Shown: positions 26,656 to 34,276 of the stretch, in pieces | How positions within the stretch are numbered: the first letter of the stretch is position 1 | How the letters are laid out: every line of letters begins with the position of its first letter | Assembly (NCBI RefSeq): GCF_900129055.1 | Contig: NZ_FQUZ01000027.1 | Span: 1 to 47,120, forward strand | Length of the DNA: 47,120 nucleotides | Source of the DNA: Lampropedia hyalina DSM 16112 | Lineage (GTDB): Bacteria; Pseudomonadota; Gammaproteobacteria; Burkholderiales; Burkholderiaceae_C | Direction: 5' to 3' | Notes under the pieces: generated by a model | Seen by the model: the letters and a program-made list of their open reading frames with translations, nothing else | The model's database searches: none | Told to the model about the DNA's origin: nothing | Program-made: the position numbers and the translations under genes

Positions 26656-27711
26656 GTGAGTCACAGCGCATCACACCAGCCCCTTCCCCCGCCATCCTTG
26701 GTACAGCGGGTTTCTTCCGCCCTCCTGCGGCCCGCCCAGCCTGCCGATACCAGTGCCCGCCGCAGGCTGCTGCGCCTGGGTCTGGCAGCACTGGCCTGGT
26801 TCGCCACAGGAGCCATCACCCAGTTCTGGCCGGACATTCCGGGCGTGGCAGGCAGCGCAAGCAGCAGCGATCTGGCGGCCCTGCAATGGCTGCTGGGACT
26901 GCTGTTGCTGCTGGTCGTGCCGCTGTACCAGCGGCTGGGCAAGGCGGGCCGCTGGTTCTACCGCAACGCCCCCCGGCTGACCGCGCTGGCGGTGCTGCTG
27001 GGCATCTGGCAAATAGCCTCGGCCAAGACGGGTTACTGGCGACAGCCCTACTTTCCACCGCCACAAGGCGTGTTCGAGGTGTATTTCAAGGAGTGGGCGC
27101 GGCTGCTGGACAGCATCAAATCGTCGCTGATCCTGCTGTCTGCGGGCATTTCGATTGGCGGGCTGGTGGGTTTTCTCACCGGGCTGCTGACGGGCTGGTC
27201 GCGCCAGGTGGGCTACTGGTCGCGGCCGGTGCTGCGCTTCATCGGCCCGGTGCCAGCCACTGCGCTGATTCCGATCGCGCTGTTCCTGTTTCCCAGCAGT
27301 TTCACCGCTGGGGTCTTTCTGGTGGCACTGGCAACCTGGTTCTCGGTGGCAGTGCTGACCTGGTCGGGCGTGGAAAGCGTGCGGGCCGAATACTACGACG
27401 TGGCCCGTACCCTGGGCGCGAACACCGGCTTCCAGTTGCTGAAGATCGCCATTCCTGCCTCGCTGCCACATGTCTTCGTCGGGCTGTTCATGGGGCTGGG
27501 CAGTGCCATCTCGGTGCTGGTCGTGGCCGAAATGGTGGGCGTGAAATCCGGGCTGGGCTATTTTCTGGACTGGTCGCAGAGCTGGGGAGCCTACGGCCAT
27601 CTGTACGCGGGCCTGTTCCTGATGGCCCTGCTTTTTTCATTGCTGACCACCGCACTGTTCCGCATCCGTGACAAGGTGCTGGTGGGACAGAAAGGAGACA
27701 TCCAATGGTAA
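26656..27711 (+). CDS. ABC transporter permease 2, paralogue of permease 1
   Basis: The 351-residue protein begins at a GTG codon behind AAGGGA: MSHSASHQPLPPPSLVQRVS. Core motifs parallel permease 1 closely: FIGPVPATALIPIALFLFP against FIGPLPSTALLPVVFFIFP, WSGVESVRAEYYDVARTLGA against WSGVANVDKAYYDVARTQGL, and DWSQSWGAYGHLYAG against QWSQGWASYANVWAT. It too has an N-terminal extension of about 90 residues. The shared layout suggests tandem duplication followed by divergence, probably to form a heterodimeric channel. Its last codons overlap copC by the same ATGGTAA junction that joins permease 1 to the ATPase. Confidence 0.88.
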   Translation: MSHSASHQPLPPPSLVQRVSSALLRPAQPADTSARRRLLRLGLAALAWFATGAITQFWPDIPGVAGSASSSDLAALQWLLGLLLLLVVPLYQRLGKAGRWFYRNAPRLTALAVLLGIWQIASAKTGYWRQPYFPPPQGVFEVYFKEWARLLDSIKSSLILLSAGISIGGLVGFLTGLLTGWSRQVGYWSRPVLRFIGPVPATALIPIALFLFPSSFTAGVFLVALATWFSVAVLTWSGVESVRAEYYDVARTLGANTGFQLLKIAIPASLPHVFVGLFMGLGSAISVLVVAEMVGVKSGLGYFLDWSQSWGAYGHLYAGLFLMALLFSLLTTALFRIRDKVLVGQKGDIQW

Positions 27712-28094
27712 GACACCCCCTGCAACACCCCGCACTGCGCCTGCCAATACTGACAGCCGCGATGGGCCTCGGCCTCTGCGGCACGGCCCTCGCCCATGCC
27801 CACCTGGACTTTGCCACGCCCCCGGTGGATGGCACGCTGCGCAGTGCCCCCCAGCAGGTGCAGATCGGCTTCACCGAAGCCCTGGAGCCAGCCCTCTCCA
27901 GTCTCAGCGTCCACAATGCCGCTGGCGACCGGGTGGATAGTGGCCATGCCACGGTATCCGCCAACGACCGGCGGGTGCTGGAAATCGGCCTGCCACAGCC
28001 TCTGGCCGCAGGCAGCTACACGGTGCGCTGGGCCATCACCTCAGTGGACACGCACCGCACCGAAGGCGACTACCGCTTCACCATCCAGCCCTGA
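27705..28094 (+). CDS. copC: Copper resistance protein CopC family
   Basis: The 129-residue protein starts MVRHPLQHPALRLPILTAAM and has a signal peptide ending ALAHA. The mature N-terminus has the Cu(II)-coordinating histidine (A-H-A-H-L context), and the C-terminal part has the Asp-x-His pair in TSVDTHRTEGDYRFTI; these are the ligands of the single-site CopC type. The methionine-rich Cu(I) loop is not obvious. CopC is a periplasmic copper chaperone that works with CopD. The ribosome binding site AAAGGAG is strong. It overlaps permease 2 by 7 bp, so it is cotranscribed with the importer. Confidence 0.9.
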   Translation: MVRHPLQHPALRLPILTAAMGLGLCGTALAHAHLDFATPPVDGTLRSAPQQVQIGFTEALEPALSSLSVHNAAGDRVDSGHATVSANDRRVLEIGLPQPLAAGSYTVRWAITSVDTHRTEGDYRFTIQP

Positions 28095-28103
28095 CCCCGC
28101 ACC

Positions 28104-29975
28104 GTGCCCTGGAACCCTGCCGACCTGGCCCTGCTGGTGCTGCGCGTGGCGCGCGGGCTGGAATTGCTGGCCGCCCTCAGCCTGTTCGGCACGCTGTTCT
28201 TTGTCGCCCTGATTGCATGGCCGCACTGGCACGCAGCACCCGCGTTGCACTCTCGCCTGAAGCATTGGCTGCATGGCGCGTTGGCCCTCCAGTTGCTGGC
28301 CGTGGTGGCCTGGCTGCTGGCGCAGGCGCAGTTGGTGCACAGTCCGCAGGGCCTCTGGCATGGGCTGCTGCTGGTCGGGGGGCAAACCCTGTTCGGCAAG
28401 GCACTGCTGCTGCGCAGTGGGCTGTTCGTGCTGGCCGTGGGCATGGCCACGGCACCAGAAAAACTCTGGCGCATCGGGCTGGCCGTCGGGCTGGCGGCAT
28501 GTGCCCTGCTGCTGCAAACCCGGCTGGGACACACGGCCGCCGCCACTGGCTGGCGACTGCCCGCACTGCTGGCCATCCATGTGCTGGCCGCCGGGGTCTG
28601 GCTGGGGGGTCTGCTGCCACTGTTGGGGCTGCTGGGGCACGTCCAAGGGCCAGCGCAGTTGGCAGTGGTGCGGCGTTTCTCCCTGGCAGGGCGAGCGGCG
28701 GTGCTGGCACTGGCCTTCACCGCCAGCTTCATGGCATGGCACTGGACGGGAGGGCTGGGCGGTTGGTTCGGCACCCCCTACGGCCTGACCGCGCTGGGCA
28801 AGATGCTGGGGCTGGTGCTGCTGCTGGGGTGTGCCGCCGTGAACCACTGGGTGTTCACGCCCCGGCTGACCACCACCCCGGATACCGCCACCCGGCATCT
28901 GCGCCTGAGCATCGGCCTGGAAAGCCTGCTGGGGCTGCTGGTCATTGCCCTGGCCGTGCTGCTGGCCACCTTGCCACCGGGAGCACACATCCAGCCCGAA
29001 TGGCCATTCGCCATTCAACCCGATGCCCGTGCCTGGGCACTGCCCTGGGTTCCGGCGGAATTTCGCAAACTGCTTGTTCTGCTGCTGGTGGCCGTGCTGG
29101 GCGTGGCCGCGCTGGGCTGGCGCAGCACCCGTGTGGCCGGGCCGGTGCTGGCACTGGGGCTGCTGTGGTGGCTGCCCAGCCCCAATCTGCACTATTTCGT
29201 GCAACCCGCGCACGCGGCCAGCTTCTACCGCTCGGAAACACGCTACACCGCATCTGCGATTGCGCGTGGCCACGATCTGGTGCGCCAGCACTGCCTAGAC
29301 ACCTGCTTTGCAACCCGCAACGACCCCACCAACCTGACCCCCTACAACATCTGGCAACGCAGTGATGGCGACTTCTTCGACTGGCTGACCCGCGTGTTCG
29401 ACCGCATTGGCCACAGCCCATTGGCCCACGGCACGATTGCCGGCTTCACCGACCGCGAACGCTGGCAACTGGTGGATTATTTCCGCGCCCGCGTCGCCGG
29501 TGCGGCGGTGCAGCCCAGCAATCGCTGGCCATATGCCGTGCCCGCGCCCGCCCTGTCACTGCAATGCCACGACCCGCAACTGCGCCAGCTCGGCGACTTG
29601 CGCGGGCAACTCGTGCATGTGGTGGCCGTCGGGAATCAACAGCCCGCCCCTGCCGCCATACCCGCACTGCCCGGCGTGCGCCTGACCACCGTGCTGCTGT
29701 TCAATGAAGACACAGCCACTGCGCCACCGCCCCACACCTGCCACACCACCCAGCCCGATGCCTGGACGGCATGGGCGATTGCCGGAGGACGCACACCCGA
29801 GACCCTCGCGGGCACGGCATTCCTGATGGATCCACAAGGCTGGCTGCGCCTGCGCCTGTTGCCAGAAGACGGCCCCTCACGCCCGACCTCTGCCTTGCCA
29901 CTGGAACAGGCCATCGGCTTTATTCTGGAGAACCCGCTGCCTGCATCCACCGTGGGCGGCCACTCGGGGCATTGA
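28104..29975 (+). CDS. copD: CopD-family copper import/resistance protein with C-terminal domains
   Basis: The 623-residue protein begins at GTG, 9 bp after copC. The first 350 or so residues hold about nine hydrophobic helices of the CopD domain, with His residues facing the periplasm (such as TRLGHTAAAT and AWHWTGG). A C-terminal region follows: a cytochrome-c-like segment (about 390-470) reading RGHDLVRQHCLDTCF where CXXCH would be expected, and then a thioredoxin-like fold with DLRGQLVHVVAVGN and a CHTTQPD segment. Both the haem motif and the expected distal methionine region (TIAGF) have lost key residues, so it probably does not bind haem. The gene ends 12 bp from convergent trmD. Confidence 0.85.
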   Translation: MPWNPADLALLVLRVARGLELLAALSLFGTLFFVALIAWPHWHAAPALHSRLKHWLHGALALQLLAVVAWLLAQAQLVHSPQGLWHGLLLVGGQTLFGKALLLRSGLFVLAVGMATAPEKLWRIGLAVGLAACALLLQTRLGHTAAATGWRLPALLAIHVLAAGVWLGGLLPLLGLLGHVQGPAQLAVVRRFSLAGRAAVLALAFTASFMAWHWTGGLGGWFGTPYGLTALGKMLGLVLLLGCAAVNHWVFTPRLTTTPDTATRHLRLSIGLESLLGLLVIALAVLLATLPPGAHIQPEWPFAIQPDARAWALPWVPAEFRKLLVLLLVAVLGVAALGWRSTRVAGPVLALGLLWWLPSPNLHYFVQPAHAASFYRSETRYTASAIARGHDLVRQHCLDTCFATRNDPTNLTPYNIWQRSDGDFFDWLTRVFDRIGHSPLAHGTIAGFTDRERWQLVDYFRARVAGAAVQPSNRWPYAVPAPALSLQCHDPQLRQLGDLRGQLVHVVAVGNQQPAPAAIPALPGVRLTTVLLFNEDTATAPPPHTCHTTQPDAWTAWAIAGGRTPETLAGTAFLMDPQGWLRLRLLPEDGPSRPTSALPLEQAIGFILENPLPASTVGGHSGH

Positions 29976-29987
29976 CGGGGATGCGTG

Positions 29988-30794
29988 TCACGGCCGTTTC
30001 AGTGCGGAGACACCACCGGTCTGCGCCAGATGCTGGCGGTCGGCCTTGTCCAGCAGTCCAGCGGCATCGGCCTGTTGCAGCAGGTCGGGGCGGGCAGTGG
30101 CCGTCCATTCGAGGCTTTGCTGTCTGCGCCAGCGGGCAATGTGGGCATGGTTGCCCGAGAGCAGCACGGCAGGCACGTCCATGCCATCCCAGCACACCGG
30201 GCGCGTGTATTGCGGGCAGTCCAGCAAGCCGGAGAGGGCCGGGTTGAAGCTGTCCTGCTGGTGGCTCTGCGCATCGTTGAGCACCCCCGGCTGCAAGCGC
30301 AGCACCGCATCGAGAAAGGCAGCGGCCGCCACCTCGCCGCCCGAGAGCACAAAGTCCCCCAGGCTGATCTGCACGTCCACATGGCGGTCGATGAAACGCT
30401 GATCCACACCTTCATAGCGACCACACAGCAGAATGGCCCCCTGCGCACGATCGGCCCACTGCTGCACCAGCGGATGCGACAGGGTCTGCCCAAAGGGCGA
30501 GAAGTACACCAGCGGCGCGGGGCTGGCCTCACCATCCCAAGGCGTGCGTGCCACCCGCACCGCTTGCAGGCACTGCTGCAAGGGTTCGGCCAGCATCACC
30601 ATGCCGGGGCCGCCACCGAACGGGCGGTCGTCCACGCGGCGGTACTCGCCTTCGGCATAGTCGCGCGGGTTCCAGAAATGCACCTGCACGGCAGGCGTGT
30701 GCCCCTCGCTGGCAGTGGTGGCCCGGCGGTTGATGCCATGCTCCAGATAAGGCGCAATCAGTTGCGGGAACAGGGTGATGATGTCAAAACGCAT
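29988..30794 (-). CDS. trmD: tRNA (guanine37-N1)-methyltransferase
   Basis: The 268-residue protein starts MRFDIITLFPQLIAPYLEHG. TrmD hallmarks: VDDRPFGGGPGMVMLAEPL (the GGGGPGM-like loop), LLCGRYEGVDQRFIDRHVD, ISLGDFVLSGGEVAAAA (the SPOUT knot, SAM binding), and VPAVLLSGNHAHIARWRR. It methylates G37 in tRNAs reading CNN codons and prevents frameshifting. rimM lies 13 bp upstream, the usual order. rplS, normally next, is absent; CopD instead converges on its stop codon. Confidence 0.97.
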   Translation of the reverse strand: MRFDIITLFPQLIAPYLEHGINRRATTASEGHTPAVQVHFWNPRDYAEGEYRRVDDRPFGGGPGMVMLAEPLQQCLQAVRVARTPWDGEASPAPLVYFSPFGQTLSHPLVQQWADRAQGAILLCGRYEGVDQRFIDRHVDVQISLGDFVLSGGEVAAAAFLDAVLRLQPGVLNDAQSHQQDSFNPALSGLLDCPQYTRPVCWDGMDVPAVLLSGNHAHIARWRRQQSLEWTATARPDLLQQADAAGLLDKADRQHLAQTGGVSALKRP

Positions 30795-30807
30795 GGGCTA
30801 GGGGCGG

Positions 30808-31449
30808 TCAATAATCCGGCTGCCAATCGACATGGATGCTCTGTGCAGCCCGGTCCACCTTGTCGATATAGGCATCCACAAACGGAATGAGCCGCTGCGT
30901 GGCTTTCTCGCCGGATGCGGTTGCACCGTCCTGCACCACCAGCACGGATTGAGGGCCATTCGAGATGAGCTCCTTCACCACGCCCAGCCGCACGCCTTCG
31001 CGGTTGATGACCTGCAAGCCCAGCAAATCCACCCAGTAGAACTCGTCTTCGTTGTCGAGTGCCGGAAAATCCTCGCGCAGCACGAAGATGCGCGCACCCT
31101 TGAGGGCTTCGGCCAGATCGCGGTCGGCAATCGCATCGATCTGCGCCACCAGGGTATCGGTGTGTACCCGCACATGGGCAATCTGCACCTGCAAGTCGCC
31201 ATCGAATACCCTCGCGCCCCGTTCGGCAGGCCGCAGAAACCAGCGTCGCGCCGACAGCAAAGTCTCCGGGTCGGCACTGAACGGCAGCAGCTTGACCCAG
31301 CCCTTCACGCCCCAGGCTCCCAGCACCCGCCCGACTTCCACGGCATCGTCCGGCCATTCGGTAGGCAGGCGCAGATCATCCCAGACACTGGCGGTGGGGG
31401 CTGGCAGAGGCTTGGGGGCTGGGGTATGGGACGGGTGACGGCGGTTCAT
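30808..31449 (-). CDS. rimM: 16S rRNA-processing protein RimM
   Basis: The predicted protein has 213 residues starting MNRRHPSHTPAPKPLPAPTA and contains VEVGRVLGAWGVKGWVKLLP (RimM N domain) and, in the PRC-barrel half, EDEFYWVDLLGLQVINREGV and ISNGPQSVLVVQD. RimM binds S19 and helps mature the 30S head. The N-terminal 30 residues are proline-rich and poorly conserved, so the start could differ; the ATG at 31488 is the only upstream choice and it lies inside the IS605-type remnant with a purine-rich stretch touching the start codon. rpsP lies upstream, beyond a transposon remnant and a terminator. Confidence 0.92.
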   Translation of the reverse strand: MNRRHPSHTPAPKPLPAPTASVWDDLRLPTEWPDDAVEVGRVLGAWGVKGWVKLLPFSADPETLLSARRWFLRPAERGARVFDGDLQVQIAHVRVHTDTLVAQIDAIADRDLAEALKGARIFVLREDFPALDNEDEFYWVDLLGLQVINREGVRLGVVKELISNGPQSVLVVQDGATASGEKATQRLIPFVDAYIDKVDRAAQSIHVDWQPDY

Positions 31450-31482
31450 GCGCGTGGCCTGTTCACGGAATGGGAGAAGAAT

Positions 31483-31515
31483 TGACATCCTCCCCTGCCT
31501 AAAGGCAGGAGATTC
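31483..31515 (-). mobile_element. Right-end remnant of an IS200/IS605-type (tnpB) element
   Basis: Read on the minus strand, this is CTCCTGCCTTTAGGCAGG then GGAGGATGTCAA, the hairpin and terminal sequence typical of right ends of tnpB-carrying IS605/IS1341 elements. No intact tnpB frame is left; upstream minus-strand sequence to about 31600 may hold its eroded 3' end. In such elements the right end is part of the omega-RNA (reRNA) that guides TnpB, with the guide taken from the flanking DNA, here the rimM leader. It lies between rpsP and rimM. Confidence 0.7.
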
Positions 31516-31665
31516 CCGTTTCACAGAATCCAGCCAATGCCTCAAAGAGACACAGGACTTACAGCTTCTCCACGGGCTGACACCGCCAGTCCGGCGGCCA
31601 AAATGGATCGAAATGGCAGAACTGCTTGGTTATCGCAATCCTGTGCTGAATTTTACAGAGAGATG

Positions 31666-31700
31666 AAAAAAGGTACAGCGACACATGGCCTGCTGTACCT
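31666..31700 (-). terminator. Rho-independent terminator after rpsP
   Basis: A perfect 9-bp stem (31671-31679 with 31692-31700, AGGTACAGC/GCTGTACCT) with a 12-base loop is followed on the minus strand by TTTTTTCATC. It lies 66 bp past the rpsP stop, so rpsP transcription would end before rimM. The 31516-31766 stretch holds only this terminator and the probable IS remnant. Confidence 0.8.
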
Positions 31701-31766
31701 GTTTCACGGCAAGGCGTTCACCCGGCAGGGAACGCATTGCGATGGTGTGCTGTGCGGGAGAGCCGA

Positions 31767-32024
31767 TCAGGCAGCCACGACCTGGGCAGCGGCCTGCTTG
31801 ACCAGACGCTGAACGGTGTCGGAAGCCTGTGCACCCACGCCAGTCCAGTAAGCGTAGCGATCCTGGGCGATGTTCAGGCCCTGTTCCGCACCGCGTGCGG
31901 TAGGGTTGTAGTAACCAATGCGCTCGATGAAGCGACCATCGCGGCGCACGCGCTTGTCAGCCACTACGACGTTGTAGAAAGGACGAGCCTTGGAGCCGCC
32001 ACGGGAGAGTCGGATAACGACCAT
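31767..32024 (-). CDS. rpsP: 30S ribosomal protein S16
   Basis: The 85-residue protein starts [20 protein letters not shown] and continues with [20 protein letters not shown] and [20 protein letters not shown], the S16 consensus. S16 stabilises the 30S body during assembly. The ribosome binding site is GAAGGAA. It begins the classical rpsP operon, but here a terminator follows immediately. Its promoter is recognised upstream. Confidence 0.97.
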   Translation of the reverse strand: MVVIRLSRGGSKARPFYNVVVADKRVRRDGRFIERIGYYNPTARGAEQGLNIAQDRYAYWTGVGAQASDTVQRLVKQAAAQVVAA

Positions 32025-32165
32025 GTTTGTTCCTTCGGGTGATAGACCAATCCCAGAATGCGCCTGCAACGGCAAACACTCCAGACGGCCAGAAAAGTCT
32101 GATTTATCACAGCGTCTGAGACACGCGACATGACCACCCGGTCAGCGACCACGCTGCAAAGCGCG

Positions 32166-32194
32166 AGATTATAGCCGATAGATGCACAAATGCC
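32166..32194 (-). promoter_or_regulatory. Putative sigma-70 promoter of rpsP
   Basis: On the minus strand, TATAAT (32166-32171) in GGCTATAATCTCG is preceded at exactly 17 bp by CTGGCA (32189-32194, 4 of 6). The leader to the rpsP start is about 135 bases. It lies in the 228-bp gap between lapB and rpsP, in which no terminator for lapB was recognised. Confidence 0.6.
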
Positions 32195-32252
32195 AGCAGC
32201 GAGTGCGTGCGATCCAGGGCGATCTGCCTGTGTCGGGTCTTGCCCACACTGT

Positions 32253-33416
32253 TCAAAGCTCCTCGATGCGTTGGGGTGGGTAGCTCTCCCAGCTCTGGCA
32301 GCCGGGGCATTGCCAGAAGTAGCGGCGGGTCTCGAAGCCGCAGGCGGCGCAGCGGTAGCGCATCAGCGGCTCCTGGGCGCGTTGCAGGGCTTGCTGCAAT
32401 GCCGGTCGATCGATGGCGGGCAGTTGCGCGGTCTGTCCCATCCAGCGGGCAGCGGCCACCAGCGAGGGAGCCTGCAACTGGCGCAGCAGATACCACTGGG
32501 CGGCCTGCGGGTTCTGCAGGGCCGTTTCCACCTCTACCAGGGCCACCAGAATGTCCAGGCTGGGCTGGCGTTCGTACTGGCGTTGCAGGAATGCCTGGGC
32601 CTGCACCAGATGCTCGTGTCCCTGCGCCTGTGCCAATGTGCTCAGGTGGTGGGCCACCAGAGCCAGTGCGGCAGGGGCGGTATCGCGTGTTTCCAGAGCC
32701 AGTATGGCCTGCCAGGCGGTTTCGGGGCGATCTTGCCGCAGCCACAGTTCGATGGTTTCGATGTGGGGGCGGATGCTGCTGGAGGCTTCCTTGCGGGCGG
32801 CTTCCAGCAGTTGTGCGGCCTGTTCGTACTGCTGGCCCTCACGGGCCTGCACGGCCTGTTCGCACAGGTAATGGCAGCGTCTACCGCTGAAGTCTCCCTG
32901 GGCGTTTTTCTCCATCTGGCGGGTGACTTCGGTGGCGAGTTTCCAGTCCTGGGCGCGCTCGTAGATGAACAGCAGGGCAATCAGGCCATCGTTCTCCAGC
33001 GAGGTGCCTGCGAGTTTCTTCAGGGCGGTCTCGGCTCGGTCGTACAGGCCTGCCTTCATGAAATCCTGCGCCAGATCGTACTGGGCACGGTCGCGGTCGT
33101 GGGGGTGCAGGTCGGCACGCGCCAGCAGGTGTTCATGCACGCGGATGGCGCGGTCGTATTCGCCCCTTCGGCGAAACAGATTGCCCAGGGCAAAGTGCAG
33201 CTCGATGGTGTCGGGGTCGTTCTGCACGGCCTGCACAAAGACATCAATGGCCTTGTCCTGCTGTTCGTTGAGCAGGTAGGTAAGGCCACGGTAGTAGGTT
33301 TTGGGGGCACTGCGCTGGAGGATGCGCATCTGTCGCCAGTCCAGCCGCGAGGCCAGCCAGCCCAGCACGAATGCGAATGGCAGGGCCAGCAGCAACCAGG
33401 AAAATTCAAATCCCAT
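32253..33416 (-). CDS. lapB: LPS assembly/regulatory protein LapB (TPR protein)
   Basis: The 387-residue protein starts MGFEFSWLLLALPFAFVLGW (single N-terminal membrane helix) followed by a series of TPR repeats, beginning YYRGLTYLLNEQQDKAIDVF and VQNDPDTIELHFALGNLFRR. It ends in a rubredoxin-like zinc-binding module YRCAACGF...WQCPGCQSWESYPP with four cysteines. LapB (YciM) recruits LpxC to FtsH to control LPS synthesis. It is 2 bp after lapA, its standard partner. Confidence 0.94.
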   Translation of the reverse strand: MGFEFSWLLLALPFAFVLGWLASRLDWRQMRILQRSAPKTYYRGLTYLLNEQQDKAIDVFVQAVQNDPDTIELHFALGNLFRRRGEYDRAIRVHEHLLARADLHPHDRDRAQYDLAQDFMKAGLYDRAETALKKLAGTSLENDGLIALLFIYERAQDWKLATEVTRQMEKNAQGDFSGRRCHYLCEQAVQAREGQQYEQAAQLLEAARKEASSSIRPHIETIELWLRQDRPETAWQAILALETRDTAPAALALVAHHLSTLAQAQGHEHLVQAQAFLQRQYERQPSLDILVALVEVETALQNPQAAQWYLLRQLQAPSLVAAARWMGQTAQLPAIDRPALQQALQRAQEPLMRYRCAACGFETRRYFWQCPGCQSWESYPPQRIEEL

Positions 33417-33418
33417 GA

Positions 33419-33766
33419 CTAGACATGCTCCGGTGGTGCAGGGGTTGGGCGGGCAGCGGCTGTTGCAACGGCTGCATCGGCATCGGGTCGGGTGGGGGCA
33501 GAACGCGCAGCCCGTTCAGTTGCACGGTGTACGGTGGTTGAGGCAGGCACTGGCTGGGGCGGCTGCACACGCCGCCGGGCGGGAAGCCAGCTTCCCAGGC
33601 CAATCAGCAGCCCCAGGCCAAAGGCCACCAGCACGGCCAGTACCAGTGGCCCGCGCCATTGCGCGCCGAAGAACCAGTGCACCACGATGTCATGCTGGTT
33701 GTTCAGCGAGAACGCGAACAGCAGAAAAAAAATGGCTGCACGCAGCAGCCATACCAGAAATTTCAC
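33419..33766 (-). CDS. lapA: LapA family inner-membrane protein
   Basis: The 115-residue protein starts MKFLVWLLRAAIFFLLFAFS. Two hydrophobic helices (about 5-22 and 40-62) flank the conserved NNQHDIVVHWFFG segment, followed by a low-complexity Pro/Ala/Arg tail. LapA (YciS) acts with LapB in LPS control. The gene is coupled to lapB (2-bp gap) and 35 bp downstream of ihfB. Confidence 0.85.
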   Translation of the reverse strand: MKFLVWLLRAAIFFLLFAFSLNNQHDIVVHWFFGAQWRGPLVLAVLVAFGLGLLIGLGSWLPARRRVQPPQPVPASTTVHRATERAARSAPTRPDADAAVATAAARPTPAPPEHV

Positions 33767-33801
33767 GGCTGAGCCTCGGAATGTGGGAGGTCAGGGTTGG
33801 T

Positions 33802-34101
33802 TCAGGCTTGTTCGGCCTTCAGTGAGGCATCCACGGCTTCGCGCAGGGCTTTGCCGGGCTTGAAGTGCAGCACGCGCTTTTCGGGCACGGAAACCAGGTC
33901 CCCATTGCGCGGATTGCGGGCAATGCGGGGGGGGCGGCGATTGACGGTAAAACTGCCAAAGCCGCGAATTTCGATGCGCTGCCCTTGCTCCAGCGCGTGC
34001 GCCATGCGCTCCAGAATCGCCTTGACGGCGAACTCGGCATCGGCCTGGCTCAATTGGCTGAAGTGCGCAGCGAGTTCCTCAACGAGATCAGATCGGGTCA
34101 T
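33802..34101 (-). CDS. ihfB: Integration host factor beta subunit
   Basis: The 99-residue protein starts [20 protein letters not shown] and shows the HU/IHF fold with the DNA-bending arm [20 protein letters not shown] (proline at the tip) and [20 protein letters not shown] bends DNA about 160 degrees at promoters and replication or recombination sites; the alpha subunit is encoded elsewhere. It lies downstream of rpsA, the conserved proteobacterial order. Confidence 0.95.
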   Translation of the reverse strand: MTRSDLVEELAAHFSQLSQADAEFAVKAILERMAHALEQGQRIEIRGFGSFTVNRRPPRIARNPRNGDLVSVPEKRVLHFKPGKALREAVDASLKAEQA

Positions 34102-34243
34102 ACGTTTCTACCGGCTGGTGGCGGGCAAGGCGCGGGTGTGCAATGGATGCACGCCCTTGCATTGGCTGCCGTTGATGGGCAAGTGCCGTGGCATGGGCAG
34201 GGAGCTGCGAAAGGCAGGCCCCTGCCCTGCCGGGCACAGCGGC

Positions 34244-34267
34244 GGGGGTGTGGATTATGACACCCCC
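34244..34267. terminator. Hairpin downstream of rpsA
   Basis: Arms GGGGGTGT (34244-34251) and ACACCCCC (34260-34267) form a perfect 8-bp stem with an 8-base loop just past the rpsA stop. There is no T-tract on the minus strand, so it may only attenuate read-through into ihfB or protect the rpsA mRNA. Confidence 0.35.
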
Positions 34268-34276
34268 AGAGAAGAA

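Noticed and set aside
28104-29975. A CopD frameshift, as the explanation for the missing CXXCH
   Set aside because: The frame stays open and domain-like on both sides, so substitution is a better explanation than frameshift.
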